This document shows positions 53,765 through 61,649 of a DNA stretch of 64,000 nucleotides, one piece after another; the stretch's first letter is position 1; the number at the start of each line of letters is the position of its first letter. The notes beneath the pieces are model-generated. The model did not search any database, was not told the DNA's origin, and was given only the letters and a program-made list of their open reading frames with translations. The DNA comes from an uncultured Xanthomonas sp. (GTDB taxonomy: Bacteria; Pseudomonadota; Gammaproteobacteria; Xanthomonadales; Xanthomonadaceae), in the NCBI GenBank assembly GCA_943912265.1, contig CALTTS010000004.1, forward strand, positions 103,839 through 167,838, written 5' to 3'. Made by a program: the position numbers and the translations under genes.

Positions 53765-54958
53765 TCAGCGGTTGATCTGCGCGTACAGCGTCGAGCTCAT
53801 GCCGAACAGCTTGATGAAGCCCTCGGCCTCCTCCACGCCCCAGTCGGCCGATTGCGCATAGGTGGCACCCTTGGCGTTGAGGATGTGCGGGGACTTCACC
53901 GCCACCGCGTCGACGCGGCCGCCGCGGGTTTCCAGCGTCACTTCGCCGCTGACCTTGGCCTGCGAGGACTTCAGGAAAGCCTCGATGTCGGTCTTGAGCG
54001 GATCGTGGAAGAAGCCTTCGTACACCAGCTCCACCCACTTGCGCGCCACGTCCGGCTTGAAGCGGTTCTGCTGCTTGGTCAGCACCGCGTCCTCCAGGGC
54101 GCGGTGCGCGGCCAGCAGCGAGATCAGGCCCGGCGCTTCGTAGATGATCCGGCCCTTCAGGCCGATCACGGTGTCGCCGGTGTACACGCCGCGGCCGACG
54201 CCGTACTGGGCGAACAGCTTGTTGAGCCGGGCCAGGATCTGCGCGCCCGGCAACGGCTTGCCGTCCAGCTCCACCGCCTCGCCCTCGACGAACTTCAGCG
54301 TCACGTGCAGCGGTTCGGTCGGCCAGGCGCTGCGCGGGGCGCACAGGGCGCGGGCGCCCTCGCCCGGCGCTTCCCAGCGGTCGATCTCGCCGCCGGACAT
54401 GGTCACGCCCAGCAGGTTCTCGTTGATGGTGTAGCTCTTCTGCTTGGCGCGCACGCCGAAGCCGCGCTCCTCCAGGTACTTCTGCTCGTAGGCGCGGGTC
54501 TGGGTGTGCTCCTTCTGGATCTCGCGGATCGGCGCGTGGATCACGTAATCGCCCTGCGCCTTCACCGCCAGGTCGAAGCGCACCTGGTCGTTGCCCATGC
54601 CGGTGCAGCCGTGGGCGATGGCATTGGTGCCCAGCTCGGCGGCGCGCTTGAGCGCGGCATCGACGATCAGGTAGCGGTCGGACACCAGCAGCGGGTACTG
54701 GCCCTGGTAGGCCTCGCCGGCCCACACGAACGGCTTGACGAAGCCGTCCCAGATCGCCGGACCGCCGTCGACGGTGACGTGGCTGGCCGCGCCCAGCTCG
54801 GCGGCACGCTGCTCGATGTAGGCGCGCTCCTCGGCATCCACGCCGCCGGTGTCGGCGAACACGGTATGCACGGCGTAGCCCTGTTCCTTCAGGTAGGGGA
54901 TGCAGAAGCTGGTGTCCAGGCCGCCCGAGAAGGCGAGCACGACGTCTTTGTTGCTCAT
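53765..54958 (-). CDS. argG: Argininosuccinate synthase
   Basis: 397 residues. It joins citrulline and aspartate with ATP. The P-loop is VLAFSGGLDTSFCIPYLKEQG, with later motifs FADTGGV, AHGCTGMGNDQVRF, and EKKY-type sequence in the C-terminal half (FFHDPLKTDIEAFL). Here citrulline would come from the deacetylase rather than from ornithine transcarbamylase. It starts 25 bp after argF' and is second in the operon. Confidence 0.95.
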   Translation of the reverse strand: MSNKDVVLAFSGGLDTSFCIPYLKEQGYAVHTVFADTGGVDAEERAYIEQRAAELGAASHVTVDGGPAIWDGFVKPFVWAGEAYQGQYPLLVSDRYLIVDAALKRAAELGTNAIAHGCTGMGNDQVRFDLAVKAQGDYVIHAPIREIQKEHTQTRAYEQKYLEERGFGVRAKQKSYTINENLLGVTMSGGEIDRWEAPGEGARALCAPRSAWPTEPLHVTLKFVEGEAVELDGKPLPGAQILARLNKLFAQYGVGRGVYTGDTVIGLKGRIIYEAPGLISLLAAHRALEDAVLTKQQNRFKPDVARKWVELVYEGFFHDPLKTDIEAFLKSSQAKVSGEVTLETRGGRVDAVAVKSPHILNAKGATYAQSADWGVEEAEGFIKLFGMSSTLYAQINR

Positions 54959-54983
54959 GGCAGGGGTTCCGGTGTTCGTGGGG

Positions 54984-55994
54984 TTATTGGGAAATCAGGG
55001 CCGACATCACCGCTTTCTGCACGTGCAGGCGGTTCTCGGCCTCGTCGATGGCGATGCACTGCGGCGAATCCATCACCGCGTCGGTGGCCTTGACGTTGCG
55101 GCGCAGCGGCAGGCAGTGGCTGAACACGCCTTGGTTGGTCAGGGCCATCTTGGCCTCGTCGACGATGAAGTGCTTGTACCGGTCGCGGATGGGCTTCTCC
55201 GGCTCCCAGTTGCCGAAGTACGGCAGCGCGCCCCAGCTCTTGGCGTAGACCACGTCGGCACCGCGGTAGGCGCTGTCGATGTCGTGGCTGATCTGGAAGC
55301 TGCCGCCGCTCTCGGCCACGTTCTGCTCGGCCCAGCCGAGGTAGCGCTCGTCGAGGACGTACTCCGGCGTCGGGCACAGCAGGGTCACGTCCATGCCCAT
55401 GCGGGTGGCGATGGTCAGCGCCGAATTGGCCACCGCGGTGTTCAGCGGCTTGGGATGGTAGGTCCAGGTCAGCACGTATTTCCTGCCGCGCAGGTCCGTG
55501 GTGCCGAAATGCTCCTGCAGCGCCAGCACGTGGGCCAGCTCCTGGCACGGGTGGGTGATCGTCTCCATGTTGATCACCGGCACCGGCGAATAGCGGGCGA
55601 AGGCCTTGAGCACCTTGTCCTGGCGGTCGTTGGCCCAGTCCTTGAACTTCGGGAAGGCGCGCACGCCGATCAGGTCGGCATAGCGGCCCAGCACCTTCGC
55701 CACCTCGGCGATGTGCTCCTCGGCCTCGCCGTCCATCACCGTGCCCAGCTCGAACTCGATCGGCCACGCATCCTTGCCCGGCTGCAGCACCACGGCGTGG
55801 CCGCCGAGCTGGAACGCGCCCAGCTCGAAGCTGGTGCGGGTGCGCATGGACGGGTTGAAGAACACCAGGGCGATCGACCGGCCCTTGAGCTGGTCGCCGA
55901 GCCGGCTGCGCTTGAATTCGGCGGCCTGCGCCAGCAGCGCATCCAGTTCGGGGCGGCTCCAGTCCTGCGTGTTCAGGAAATGCTTGACGGACAT
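54984..55994 (-). CDS. argF': N-acetylornithine carbamoyltransferase (ArgF')
   Basis: 336 residues. The carbamoyl-phosphate motif is FFNPSMRTRTSFELGAFQLGG, and HPCQELAH and FSHCLPLRRNVKATDAVMDS are family motifs. The VLQPGKDAWPIEF segment and overall sequence match, as I remember it, the Xanthomonas campestris acetylornithine transcarbamylase; the Trp in DAWPIEF is one of its acetyl-pocket residues, which ornithine transcarbamylases lack. It makes N-acetylcitrulline from N-acetylornithine. The ATG at 55994 follows AAGGAT. It is the first structural gene after the leader and attenuator. Confidence 0.93.
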   Translation of the reverse strand: MSVKHFLNTQDWSRPELDALLAQAAEFKRSRLGDQLKGRSIALVFFNPSMRTRTSFELGAFQLGGHAVVLQPGKDAWPIEFELGTVMDGEAEEHIAEVAKVLGRYADLIGVRAFPKFKDWANDRQDKVLKAFARYSPVPVINMETITHPCQELAHVLALQEHFGTTDLRGRKYVLTWTYHPKPLNTAVANSALTIATRMGMDVTLLCPTPEYVLDERYLGWAEQNVAESGGSFQISHDIDSAYRGADVVYAKSWGALPYFGNWEPEKPIRDRYKHFIVDEAKMALTNQGVFSHCLPLRRNVKATDAVMDSPQCIAIDEAENRLHVQKAVMSALISQ

Positions 55995-56089
55995 CGATCG
56001 ATCCTTGGCTGCATGACGGCCGCCGCGGCGTGCCGGTGCGCGAGATGCGCGACTCTTGCGTTTGAAACTTCAGCACTGCGAAAACGAAA

Positions 56090-56111
56090 AAACCCAGCCT
56101 GGGCTGGGTTT
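56090..56111 (-). terminator. Attenuator terminator in the arg leader
   Basis: On the minus strand AAACCCAGCC (56111-56102) and GGCTGGGTTT (56099-56090) form a perfect 10-bp stem with a two-base loop, followed by a run of T and more T-rich sequence. It lies 95 bp before argF', 29 bp past the leader ORF stop. The 5' arm ACCCAGC can also pair with GCTGGGT at 56146-56140, the antiterminator arm. It could alternatively be only the terminator of the small gene ending at 56285. Confidence 0.75.
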
Positions 56112-56137
56112 CCGAAAGACGACAGCAAAACTCCGGC

Positions 56138-56185
56138 TCACCCAGCGAACGTGTGGGGTTCCGGTCGGCGCGCGCGCGAAGTCAT
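56138..56185 (-). CDS. Arginine leader peptide (putative)
   Basis: 15 codons, MTSRARRPEPHTFAG, with three Arg in four codons (CGC GCG CGC CGA) and the stop TGA immediately after GCT GGG. The last two codons and the T of the stop form the antiterminator arm (56146-56140). A ribosome stalled at the Arg codons would leave this arm free; one reaching the stop would cover it and let the terminator form. A start 54 bp upstream (ATG 56239) would give a 33-residue version with one more Arg. No good ribosome binding site is seen for either. Translation is inferred. Confidence 0.6.
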   Translation of the reverse strand: MTSRARRPEPHTFAG

Positions 56186-56284
56186 CCCGGAGGCCATCCG
56201 GGCGGCGCTGGCGGCGTGCGAGTAGGCGGTCGTCTTCATTGCCGGACGATGGTCGCATGCATGGCGGCAACGCGCAAGCGCGGC

Positions 56285-56803
56285 TCAGCGCTCCGCGGCG
56301 GCGGCGGCGAGCGGCATTTCCGGAGTGACCGAGACCCGGATGCGCAGGCGGTTGCCCGGGTCCTCGGGCAGGCGCGAGCGGTACTTGGCGCCGCGGTAGA
56401 CGTAATCGACGTCGTAGGCGATGGGCCGGCGGAACTCGCGCCCGACCTCGACCATCCTGCAGTTGCGCCTGGCCGCGGCGGGCTCCTGCGCCGGCCGGCT
56501 CTCGCCGGCGTGCGGGGAAAACAGCCCCTGCACCGATTCGAACATGCGCGCCAGCCGTCCCGGCTGCGCCTGCGCCTTGCCGGCATCGGGCTCGGGCACG
56601 GATTCGCAGCGCTCCTCCATCCGGCTGGCGCGCAGGGTCTGGTAGACCGGCTCGACGTGCATCACCCGGGCGTAGTCGATGCGCACGTTCTCCATCGGCA
56701 CCACGCGGTTGCGCGCGGCATCCTCGGCCAGCGCCGGTCCGGCGCAGGCCAGCAGGCCCAGCAGGGGAAACACGTGCAAGGACGACCGCGACAGCAGGGA
56801 CAT
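56285..56803 (-). CDS. Small secreted protein with a C-terminal beta domain
   Basis: 172 residues with a signal peptide (ending ACAGPALAE). Cysteines occur at MEERCESV and RRNCRMVEV. The C-terminal EFRRPIAYDVDYVYRGAKYRSRLPEDPGNRLRIRVSVTP resembles the tail of glycine-zipper 2TM proteins of this family of bacteria, but no glycine zipper is visible here; the middle is Pro/Ala-rich and polar. I do not know its function. It lies upstream of the arg leader in the same direction and diverges from cysS. Confidence 0.7.
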   Translation of the reverse strand: MSLLSRSSLHVFPLLGLLACAGPALAEDAARNRVVPMENVRIDYARVMHVEPVYQTLRASRMEERCESVPEPDAGKAQAQPGRLARMFESVQGLFSPHAGESRPAQEPAAARRNCRMVEVGREFRRPIAYDVDYVYRGAKYRSRLPEDPGNRLRIRVSVTPEMPLAAAAAER

Positions 56804-56893
56804 CGACCCACGGATCCAGCCAGAGTGTGGCGCACAGTGTTGCCCGCGCCGCCTTGAGAGCGGCTGAACCGATCCCGCGCCGGAGCGGGCCTG

Positions 56894-56899
56894 TAGAAT
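56894..56899 (+). promoter_or_regulatory. -10 element of cysS
   Basis: TAGAAT lies 38 bp before the cysS ATG. It follows a small GC hairpin, CCCGC-GCCGGA-GCGGG. No clear -35 is seen at 16-18 bp. Confidence 0.4.
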
Positions 56900-56937
56900 C
56901 GGCAGGCTTCCCCGCCGCCGTTCCGGTACGCCTTCCG

Positions 56938-58353
56938 ATGAGCCTGCGCCTGCACAACAACCTGACCCGCCAGGTCGAGGACTTCCTCCCGCTCGACCCC
57001 GCCGCCGGACCGACCCTGTACGTGTGCGGGCCGACCGTCTACAACTACGTGCACATCGGCAACGCGCGCGGGCCGGTGGTGTTCGGGGTGCTGGCCGCCC
57101 TGCTCCGGCGCCGCTACGGCAGGCTGCGCTACGCCCGCAACATCACCGACGTGGACGACAAGATCAACGCCGCCGCGCGCGAGCAGGGCGTGCCGATCTC
57201 GGCCATCACCGACCGCTTCGCCGCCGCCTACCGCCAGGACATGGCCGCGCTCGGCATCGACGGCGTGTTCGCCCCGGACATCGAGCCGGCCGCCACCGCC
57301 CACATCGACCGGATCATCGCGATGATCGGGGAGCTGATCGCCTCCGGCCACGCCTATGCCGCCGAAGGCCACGTGCTGTTCGCGGTCGGCACGTTCCGGG
57401 GCTACGGCAAGCTGTCCCGGCGCGACCCGGACGAGCTGCTGGCCGGCGCCCGTGTCGAGGTGGCGCCATACAAGCGCGATCCGGGCGATTTCGTGCTGTG
57501 GAAGCCGTCCACCGACGACCTGCCCGGCTGGGAATCGCCGTGGGGCCGCGGCCGCCCGGGCTGGCACATCGAATGCTCGGCGATGGCGGCCGCGCACCTG
57601 GGCGAGACCATCGACATCCACGCCGGCGGCGTGGACCTGCAGTTCCCGCACCACGAGAACGAGATCGCGCAGAGCGAGTGCGCCCACGGCGGCGCCACCT
57701 TCGCCCGCTTCTGGCTGCACAACGGCATGCTCAACTTCGGCGGCGCCAAGATGAGCAAGTCGCTGGGCAACATCGAGCGCGTGCACGACCTGGTGCGCAG
57801 GCACCCGCCCGAGGCGCTGCGCTACGCGCTGCTGAGCGCGCACTACCGCCAGCCGCTGGACTGGTCGGACGCACTGATCGAACAGTCGAAGAACACGCTG
57901 GACCGGCTGTACGGCACCCTGCGCGACCTGGCCGCTGTGGACGCGGAACCGGCCATCCCGGCATCCGTCGAAGCCGCGCTGGACGACGACCTCAACACCC
58001 CGCAGGCGCTGGCCGAGATCGCGGCGCTGGCCGCCGCGGCGCGCGGGCTCGTCGACCGGATCGGCAAGGCCGGGCGCCCGGCCGACGCGGAGGAAGCCGC
58101 CATGTTCGCCCGCCTGAAGGCGGCGCTGCTCGGTGCCGGCCTCGCCCTCGGCCTGCTGCAGCAGGACCCGCAGGTCTGGTTCCGCGGCGCAGCCGGCGAC
58201 GACGACGCCCGCATCCAGGCGCTGGTGGACGAACGTACCGCGGCAAAGAAGGCCCGCGATTTCGCCCGCGCCGACGCGATCCGCGGGCAGCTCGCCGCCG
58301 AAGGCATCGCCCTGGAAGACACGCCGCAGGGCGTGCGCTGGAAGCGCGCCTGA
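56938..58353 (+). CDS. cysS: Cysteinyl-tRNA synthetase
   Basis: 471 residues, close to the E. coli length. Class I synthetase motifs are PTVYNYVHIGNARG (HIGH region) and KMSKSLG. The zinc ligands that select cysteine are visible: Cys in LYVCGPTVYN, Cys in HIECSAMAAAHLG and His in FPHHENE. A helical anticodon domain follows from about residue 340. The ATG at 56938 is chosen because a longer frame to 56827 lacks family sequence. Confidence 0.96.
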   Translation: MSLRLHNNLTRQVEDFLPLDPAAGPTLYVCGPTVYNYVHIGNARGPVVFGVLAALLRRRYGRLRYARNITDVDDKINAAAREQGVPISAITDRFAAAYRQDMAALGIDGVFAPDIEPAATAHIDRIIAMIGELIASGHAYAAEGHVLFAVGTFRGYGKLSRRDPDELLAGARVEVAPYKRDPGDFVLWKPSTDDLPGWESPWGRGRPGWHIECSAMAAAHLGETIDIHAGGVDLQFPHHENEIAQSECAHGGATFARFWLHNGMLNFGGAKMSKSLGNIERVHDLVRRHPPEALRYALLSAHYRQPLDWSDALIEQSKNTLDRLYGTLRDLAAVDAEPAIPASVEAALDDDLNTPQALAEIAALAAAARGLVDRIGKAGRPADAEEAAMFARLKAALLGAGLALGLLQQDPQVWFRGAAGDDDARIQALVDERTAAKKARDFARADAIRGQLAAEGIALEDTPQGVRWKRA

Positions 58354-58399
58354 CCCGCGGCACGCCGCGCGCGCCCGTCCCGAAGAATCAGGAACCCCC

Positions 58400-58843
58400 G
58401 TGACCGACACGATTTTCCCGCTCGAACCCACCGCCGCCGAAGCGCAGGCGGCCATCGCCGACGAATTCGCCTTCTTCGGCGACTGGTCCGAGCGCTACCA
58501 GTACCTGATCGACCTCGGCCACAAGCTGCCGCCCTTCCCCGAGCAGTGGAAAACCGAGGAGCACCGCCTGCTCGGCTGCCAGTCGATGGTGTGGATCGTC
58601 CCGGAAGGCGACGCGGGCGCGCTGGTGTTCCACGCGATCAGCGATTCGGCCATCGTGTCCGGGCTGATCTATCTGGCGCTGCGCGTGTATTCGGGGCGCA
58701 GCGCCGCGGAAATCCTCGCCACCGCGCCGGAATACCTGACCACCGTCGGCCTGTCCAAACACCTCTCGCCCACCCGCAGCAACGGCGTGGCGGCGATGCT
58801 GCAGTTCATCCGCGACACCGCCAAAGCGAACCTCCGGCCGTGA
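58400..58843 (+). CDS. sufE: Cysteine desulfuration protein SufE
   Basis: 147 residues from a GTG that follows AGGA at six bases. SufE takes persulfide sulfur from SufS for Fe-S cluster assembly. The acceptor is Cys60 in HRLLGCQSMVW; GLIYLALRVYSG and LTTVGLSKHLSPTRSNGV are typical. It lies 46 bp after cysS, and the next gene overlaps its stop, so the three are probably cotranscribed. No sufS is in the window. Confidence 0.94.
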   Translation: MTDTIFPLEPTAAEAQAAIADEFAFFGDWSERYQYLIDLGHKLPPFPEQWKTEEHRLLGCQSMVWIVPEGDAGALVFHAISDSAIVSGLIYLALRVYSGRSAAEILATAPEYLTTVGLSKHLSPTRSNGVAAMLQFIRDTAKANLRP

Positions 58844-60096
58844 GCCGCGCCGCGGAATCCGCCGGCGGCACCGGCCTGCGCGCCCTGCTCGCCCACCCCG
58901 GCTTCGCGCTGGTGCTGCTGTACCGCATCCTGGCGATGCTGTCCTACCAGATCGTCGCGGTGACCGTGGGCTGGCACATCTACCAGGTCACCGGCAATCC
59001 GCTCTCGCTCGGCCTGGTCGGCCTGGCCGAGATCCTGCCGTTCTTCTGCGTGGCGCCGTTCGCCGGCTACCTGGTGGACCACCTGCCGCGGCGACGGCTC
59101 GGCATCGCCGCCGCCCTCGGCCTGCTGGCCACCGCGCTGGTCCTGATGGCGGTGGTCAAGGGCTGGCTGCCGGCGCACGGCACCTGGCCGATCTACGCGG
59201 CAGTCGCGCTGACCGGCATGGTCCGTTCGTTCCTGACCCCGGTGTACAACGCGCTGTTCGCCAGGGTGCTGCCGCGCGAAGCGTTCGCGCGCGGCGCCGG
59301 CATCGGCAGCGTGACCTTCCAGGCGGGCATGGTGCTCGGCCCGGCGATCGGCGGCGTGCTGGTCGGCTGGGGCGGCAGCGCGCTGGCCTATGCGGTGGCG
59401 GCGGTCTTCGGCGGGCTGGCCGGCCTGTCGCTGCTGGTGCTGCGCGTGCACGACCCGGTGGCGCCGGCCGGCAACCGCGCCCCGGTCTTCCGCAGCATCG
59501 CCGAGGGCGCGCGCTTCGTGTTTTCCAACCAGATCATGCTCGGGGCGATGGCGCTGGACATGTTCTCGGTGCTGCTCGGCGGCGCGGTGTCGATGCTGCC
59601 GGCCTTCATCCACGACATCCTGCATTACGGGCCGGAAGGCCTGGGCATTCTGCGCGGCGCGCCGGCGCTGGGCTCGGTGCTGGTCGGGCTGTGGCTGGCG
59701 CGGCGGCCGCTGCAGCGCAATGCCGGCCGCACCCTGCTGCTGGCGGTGGCCGGTTTCGGCCTGTGCACCATCGCCTTCGGCCTGTCGCGGCATTTCTGGC
59801 TGTCGGCGGCGATCCTGCTGGCCTACGGCGCCTGCGACGGCGTCTCGGTGGTGGTGCGCCAGACCATCCTGCAGCTGGCCACGCCGGACGAGATGCGCGG
59901 CCGGGTGTCGTCGATCAACGGCATCTTCATCGGCTCGTCCAACGAGCTGGGCGCATTCTACGACGGCGTGATGGCGCGCCTGCTGGGGCTGGTGCCGGCG
60001 GTGGTGCTGGGCGGCTGCGTGACCATCGCCGTGGTCGCTATCGCCGCCGCCAAGGCGCCGCGGCTGCGCCGGCTGGACCTGCGCGAACTGCAATGA
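58840..60096 (+). CDS. MFS transporter, enterobactin-exporter-like
   Basis: 418 residues from a GTG overlapping the sufE stop (GTGA). About twelve membrane segments. GYLVDHLPRRRLGIAAALGLL carries the loop-2 motif and RGRVSSINGIFIGSSNELGAFYDGVMARLLG near the C-terminus is typical of the EntS-like group of exporters. Substrate unknown. Downstream hairpins separate it from the convergent dksA. Confidence 0.82.
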   Translation: MSRAAESAGGTGLRALLAHPGFALVLLYRILAMLSYQIVAVTVGWHIYQVTGNPLSLGLVGLAEILPFFCVAPFAGYLVDHLPRRRLGIAAALGLLATALVLMAVVKGWLPAHGTWPIYAAVALTGMVRSFLTPVYNALFARVLPREAFARGAGIGSVTFQAGMVLGPAIGGVLVGWGGSALAYAVAAVFGGLAGLSLLVLRVHDPVAPAGNRAPVFRSIAEGARFVFSNQIMLGAMALDMFSVLLGGAVSMLPAFIHDILHYGPEGLGILRGAPALGSVLVGLWLARRPLQRNAGRTLLLAVAGFGLCTIAFGLSRHFWLSAAILLAYGACDGVSVVVRQTILQLATPDEMRGRVSSINGIFIGSSNELGAFYDGVMARLLGLVPAVVLGGCVTIAVVAIAAAKAPRLRRLDLRELQ

Positions 60097-60133
60097 GCTT
60101 CCGTTGCGGCCGCATGCCGGCCGCAACGGAAGC
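60097..60133. repeat. Perfect 15-bp inverted repeat after the MFS gene
   Basis: GCTTCCGTTGCGGCC (60097-60111) and GGCCGCAACGGAAGC (60119-60133) pair perfectly around seven bases. It starts at the base after the stop codon. There is no T run. It may stop transcription from the MFS gene. Confidence 0.6.
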
Positions 60134-60194
60134 GGCACCGGCACTGCCGGCACTCATCGGCCTCACAGCGGAAACGCCATGAACTCCGGAAACG

Positions 60195-60220
60195 GAAAGC
60201 CCCGCCGAAGCAGGGCTTTC
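60195..60220 (-). terminator. Terminator of dksA
   Basis: GAAAGCCC (60195-60202) and GGGCTTTC (60213-60220) pair; on the minus strand the stem is followed by CGTTTCC. It lies 32 bp past the dksA stop. Confidence 0.6.
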
Positions 60221-60251
60221 TCGTCGCTGGACGGCGGCCGCGCGACGCGGC

Positions 60252-61265
60252 TCAGTCGCCCTGCTGCTTCTGCAGGTGCTCCCAGCGCTCCTGGGCATCC
60301 AGCGTGCGCTCGGCGGTCAGGCGCGCTTCCAGGCGTTCGAGGCCGATCTCCTCGCCGGTGTCGACGCAGTAGCCGTAGTCGCCGGCTTCCAGCCGCTTGA
60401 GCGTGCTGTCGATCTTGCCGATCAGCTTGCGGTAGCGGTCGCGGGTGCGCAGTTCCAGCGAGTTCTCGGTCTCGCGGGTGGCACGCTCGGCCTCGTCGCC
60501 GATGTCGCGCACTTCGTCCTTGAGGTTCTCGATGGTCTGCTTGGATTCCTCGATCAGGTCGGCGCGCCACTTCAGCAGGCGCTGGCGGAAATACTCCAGC
60601 TGCAGCGGGCTCATGTATTCCTCGTCTGCCGACGGCTTGTAGCCCTTCGGCAGGACCGGACGGCCGCTGACCGGGTCGGTCGAATACTCGACCACCTTGC
60701 GCTTGTTGGGGGCACTCGGCGCAGCGGGCGCGCGCGCCACCACGGCCACGGCCACCTTGCCGGTGGTCTTGACGGGGGCGGACTTGGCGGGAGCGCTGCT
60801 CTTGTTCACGTCTTTTGCGGTGTTCTTGATTGCTGGCACGGATTTGGGATGTGGGTGGTGCGATTTCGGGGAGACCGCCGGAGCGGCGGGCTTCTTCGGT
60901 GCCGCGGCCGGGTGGGCGGCCTTGGCGGCCTTCACCGGCACCGGCCTGGCGGCCGGCTTCTTCTCCGGCGCGGCCTTGGGCTTGGGGGCCGCCTTGACGA
61001 CGGGCTTGGCCGGCAGCTTCCTGGCCGCGGGCTTGGCCACCGGTTTCGCGGCAGCCTTTGTCGCCTTGGCAGGCTTGGAGGCCGCGGACTTGGCGGCCTT
61101 GGCCGCCTTCTTCACGGCCGCCGTCGCCGCTTTTCCGGCGACTTTCTTGGCGGGAGCCGGCGCCTTCCTGGCCACGGCCTTCTTCGCCACGCTCTTCGCT
61201 GCCGCCGGCCCGACGACTTTCTTCGCGGCCTTCACGGCCTTTTTCGCGGTTTTTTTCACTGCCAC
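60252..61265 (-). CDS. dksA: RNA polymerase-binding factor DksA with a Lys/Ala/Pro-rich N-terminal extension
   Basis: 337 residues, against about 151 in E. coli. Residues 1 to about 185 are almost only Lys, Ala, Pro and Val, with histone-H1-like AAKKA and PAKP units. The DksA core fills about 205-337: MSPLQLEYFRQRLLKWRADLIEES starts the coiled coil. The tip reads GDEAERAT where E. coli has DPVDRAA, so Asp74 is replaced by Glu. Of the four zinc cysteines only the first remains (GYCVDTGEE; later AERTLDA for DLCIDC). The GTG at 61265 follows AAGGAAGAGA; an ATG at 61295 would add ten residues. DksA with ppGpp tunes rRNA and amino acid promoters. Confidence 0.92.
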   Translation of the reverse strand: MAVKKTAKKAVKAAKKVVGPAAAKSVAKKAVARKAPAPAKKVAGKAATAAVKKAAKAAKSAASKPAKATKAAAKPVAKPAARKLPAKPVVKAAPKPKAAPEKKPAARPVPVKAAKAAHPAAAPKKPAAPAVSPKSHHPHPKSVPAIKNTAKDVNKSSAPAKSAPVKTTGKVAVAVVARAPAAPSAPNKRKVVEYSTDPVSGRPVLPKGYKPSADEEYMSPLQLEYFRQRLLKWRADLIEESKQTIENLKDEVRDIGDEAERATRETENSLELRTRDRYRKLIGKIDSTLKRLEAGDYGYCVDTGEEIGLERLEARLTAERTLDAQERWEHLQKQQGD

Positions 61266-61385
61266 GGATCGTCTCTTCCTTGGGGGTGAGCGCATCGCCA
61301 GAGGCGGAGAAGCGGGCCTTTATAGCCTACCCGGCGGGGGGCCGGCAACCACGTATTCAGCGGGAAAGCCTATGATGGAAACCTT

Positions 61386-61649
61386 ATGCGCCGCCTGCTG
61401 ATCGCATTGCTGAAGCTGTACAAGCTGGTCGTGAGCCCGCTGCTCGGGCCGCGCTGCCGGTTCGTGCCCAGTTGCTCTGAATACGCGATGGAAGCGATCG
61501 AACGGCACGGCCCGCTCAGGGGCAGCTGGCTGGCCGCATGCCGGCTGGCGCGCTGCCATCCGTTCAACCCCGGTGGCCACGACCCCGTGCCCGGGTCCGC
61601 CTCCGCCTGCCCATGCCAAGGAAATCCTCGATGCCCGCCGGAACCCTGA
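61386..61649 (+). CDS. yidD: Membrane protein insertion efficiency factor YidD
   Basis: 87 residues. RRLLIALLKLYKLVVSPLLGPRCRFVPSCSEYAMEAIERHG and CHPFNPGGHDPVP are the conserved YidD core, with cysteines at CRF, SCS and CHP. E. coli YidD lies near YidC and aids membrane insertion. The C-terminal 15 residues (ending CPCQGNPRCPPEP) run past the family core and overlap the next gene by 19 bp. TATGAT at 61371-61376 is a likely -10 only nine bases before the ATG, suggesting a very short leader. Confidence 0.88.
   Translation: MRRLLIALLKLYKLVVSPLLGPRCRFVPSCSEYAMEAIERHGPLRGSWLAACRLARCHPFNPGGHDPVPGSASACPCQGNPRCPPEP

Noticed and set aside
56090..56111. Terminator at the arg leader as only the end of the upstream small gene
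   Set aside because: Kept as an alternative, but it lies 174 bp past that gene's stop, while an Arg-rich ORF and a competing arm lie between. The attenuator reading explains more.
60800..61265. DNA tandem repeat in the dksA 5' half
   Set aside because: The Lys/Ala/Pro pattern repeats at protein level, but the DNA units vary in length and codons, so it is low-complexity coding sequence rather than a repeat array.
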